Assembly: GCA_041658705.1 (NCBI GenBank)
Contig: JBAZZT010000015.1
Location: forward strand, 1-31,579
Direction: 5' to 3'
DNA from: CAIKNB01 sp041658705
GTDB taxonomy: Bacteria > Patescibacteriota > Patescibacteriia > 2-12-FULL-60-25
DNA length: 31,579 nucleotides
The position numbers and the translations under genes were made by a program. Under the pieces are notes generated by a model that was not told where the DNA came from, ran no database searches, and worked only from the letters and a program-made list of their open reading frames with translations. Positions 31,520 through 31,579 of the stretch are shown here, piece after piece; positions within the stretch are counted from its first letter, which is position 1, and every line of letters begins with the position of its first letter.

Positions 31520-31579
31520 GGCTTAATAGACATTCTGTGGTGCTGGAATATTCATTTCTTGGCTTGCGTTAGCTGTAAT

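Overview
The window looks like a chromosomal segment of a Candidate Phyla Radiation bacterium (Patescibacteria; an Uhrbacteria- or Magasanikbacteria-like lineage is a guess). Reasons: a type IV secretion pilin-like protein of the CPR kind, a ribonuclease J with a long basic N-terminal tail, two proteins with the VFPNEK-type C-terminal domain common in CPR exported proteins, many short orphan genes, and dense palindromic intergenic repeats. UGA is used as a stop codon, so the code is standard and not that of Gracilibacteria.

Layout. 1-4.1 kb: an exported Ig-like/VFPNEK protein and uvrA (minus strand). 4.3-7.3 kb: a minus-strand pair made of a DsbA-like thioredoxin-fold protein and a 34-cysteine pilin-like membrane protein. 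7.5-9.6 kb: secG and a membrane-anchored peptide-binding protein (plus strand). 9.7-11 kb: an orphan membrane protein and a family 2 glycosyltransferase. 11.2-17.5 kb: an island of mostly orphan genes. Most of them have their own consensus promoter, Shine-Dalgarno site and Rho-independent terminator; the island also holds tRNA-Leu(CAG) and an FMN reductase. 17.5-22 kb: rnj, a Nudix hydrolase, a small membrane protein and trpS. 22.2-26.2 kb: a translationally coupled FecR-domain protein and CHASE2/class III adenylate cyclase. 26.3-27.3 kb: an IS256-group insertion sequence. 27.36-28.01 kb: the RNase P RNA gene. 28.4-29.9 kb: a polyprenyl glycosylphosphotransferase. 30.2-31.2 kb: an orphan gene with a structured leader.

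The most striking signal lies between the genes. At least seven unrelated-looking repeat families (GTAGAGG-type, TAGGTTC-type, GAATCTA-type, ATTAGTC-type, GTTGCTA-type, CGACTCA-type, AAAGTTT-type) are all degenerate tandem repeats with a period of seven bases, usually arranged as inverted pairs. One array sits inside the P3 arm of RNase P RNA, one inside the coding sequence of a membrane helix, one supplies a stop codon, and one lies in the signal-peptide region of another gene. This resembles the heptanucleotide STRR repeats of heterocystous cyanobacteria, but with several word families in one genome. Three further palindromic families (TGTCATCCTGAGC, TGTCATTGCGAG and GGGGCGCATG types) fill most remaining gaps, and the IS has landed in one of them.

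Genes appear to fall into two expression classes. Several core or exported genes lack a Shine-Dalgarno site and have an extended -10 box a few bases before the start codon, which suggests leaderless mRNAs. The orphan genes carry full promoters, Shine-Dalgarno sites and terminators.
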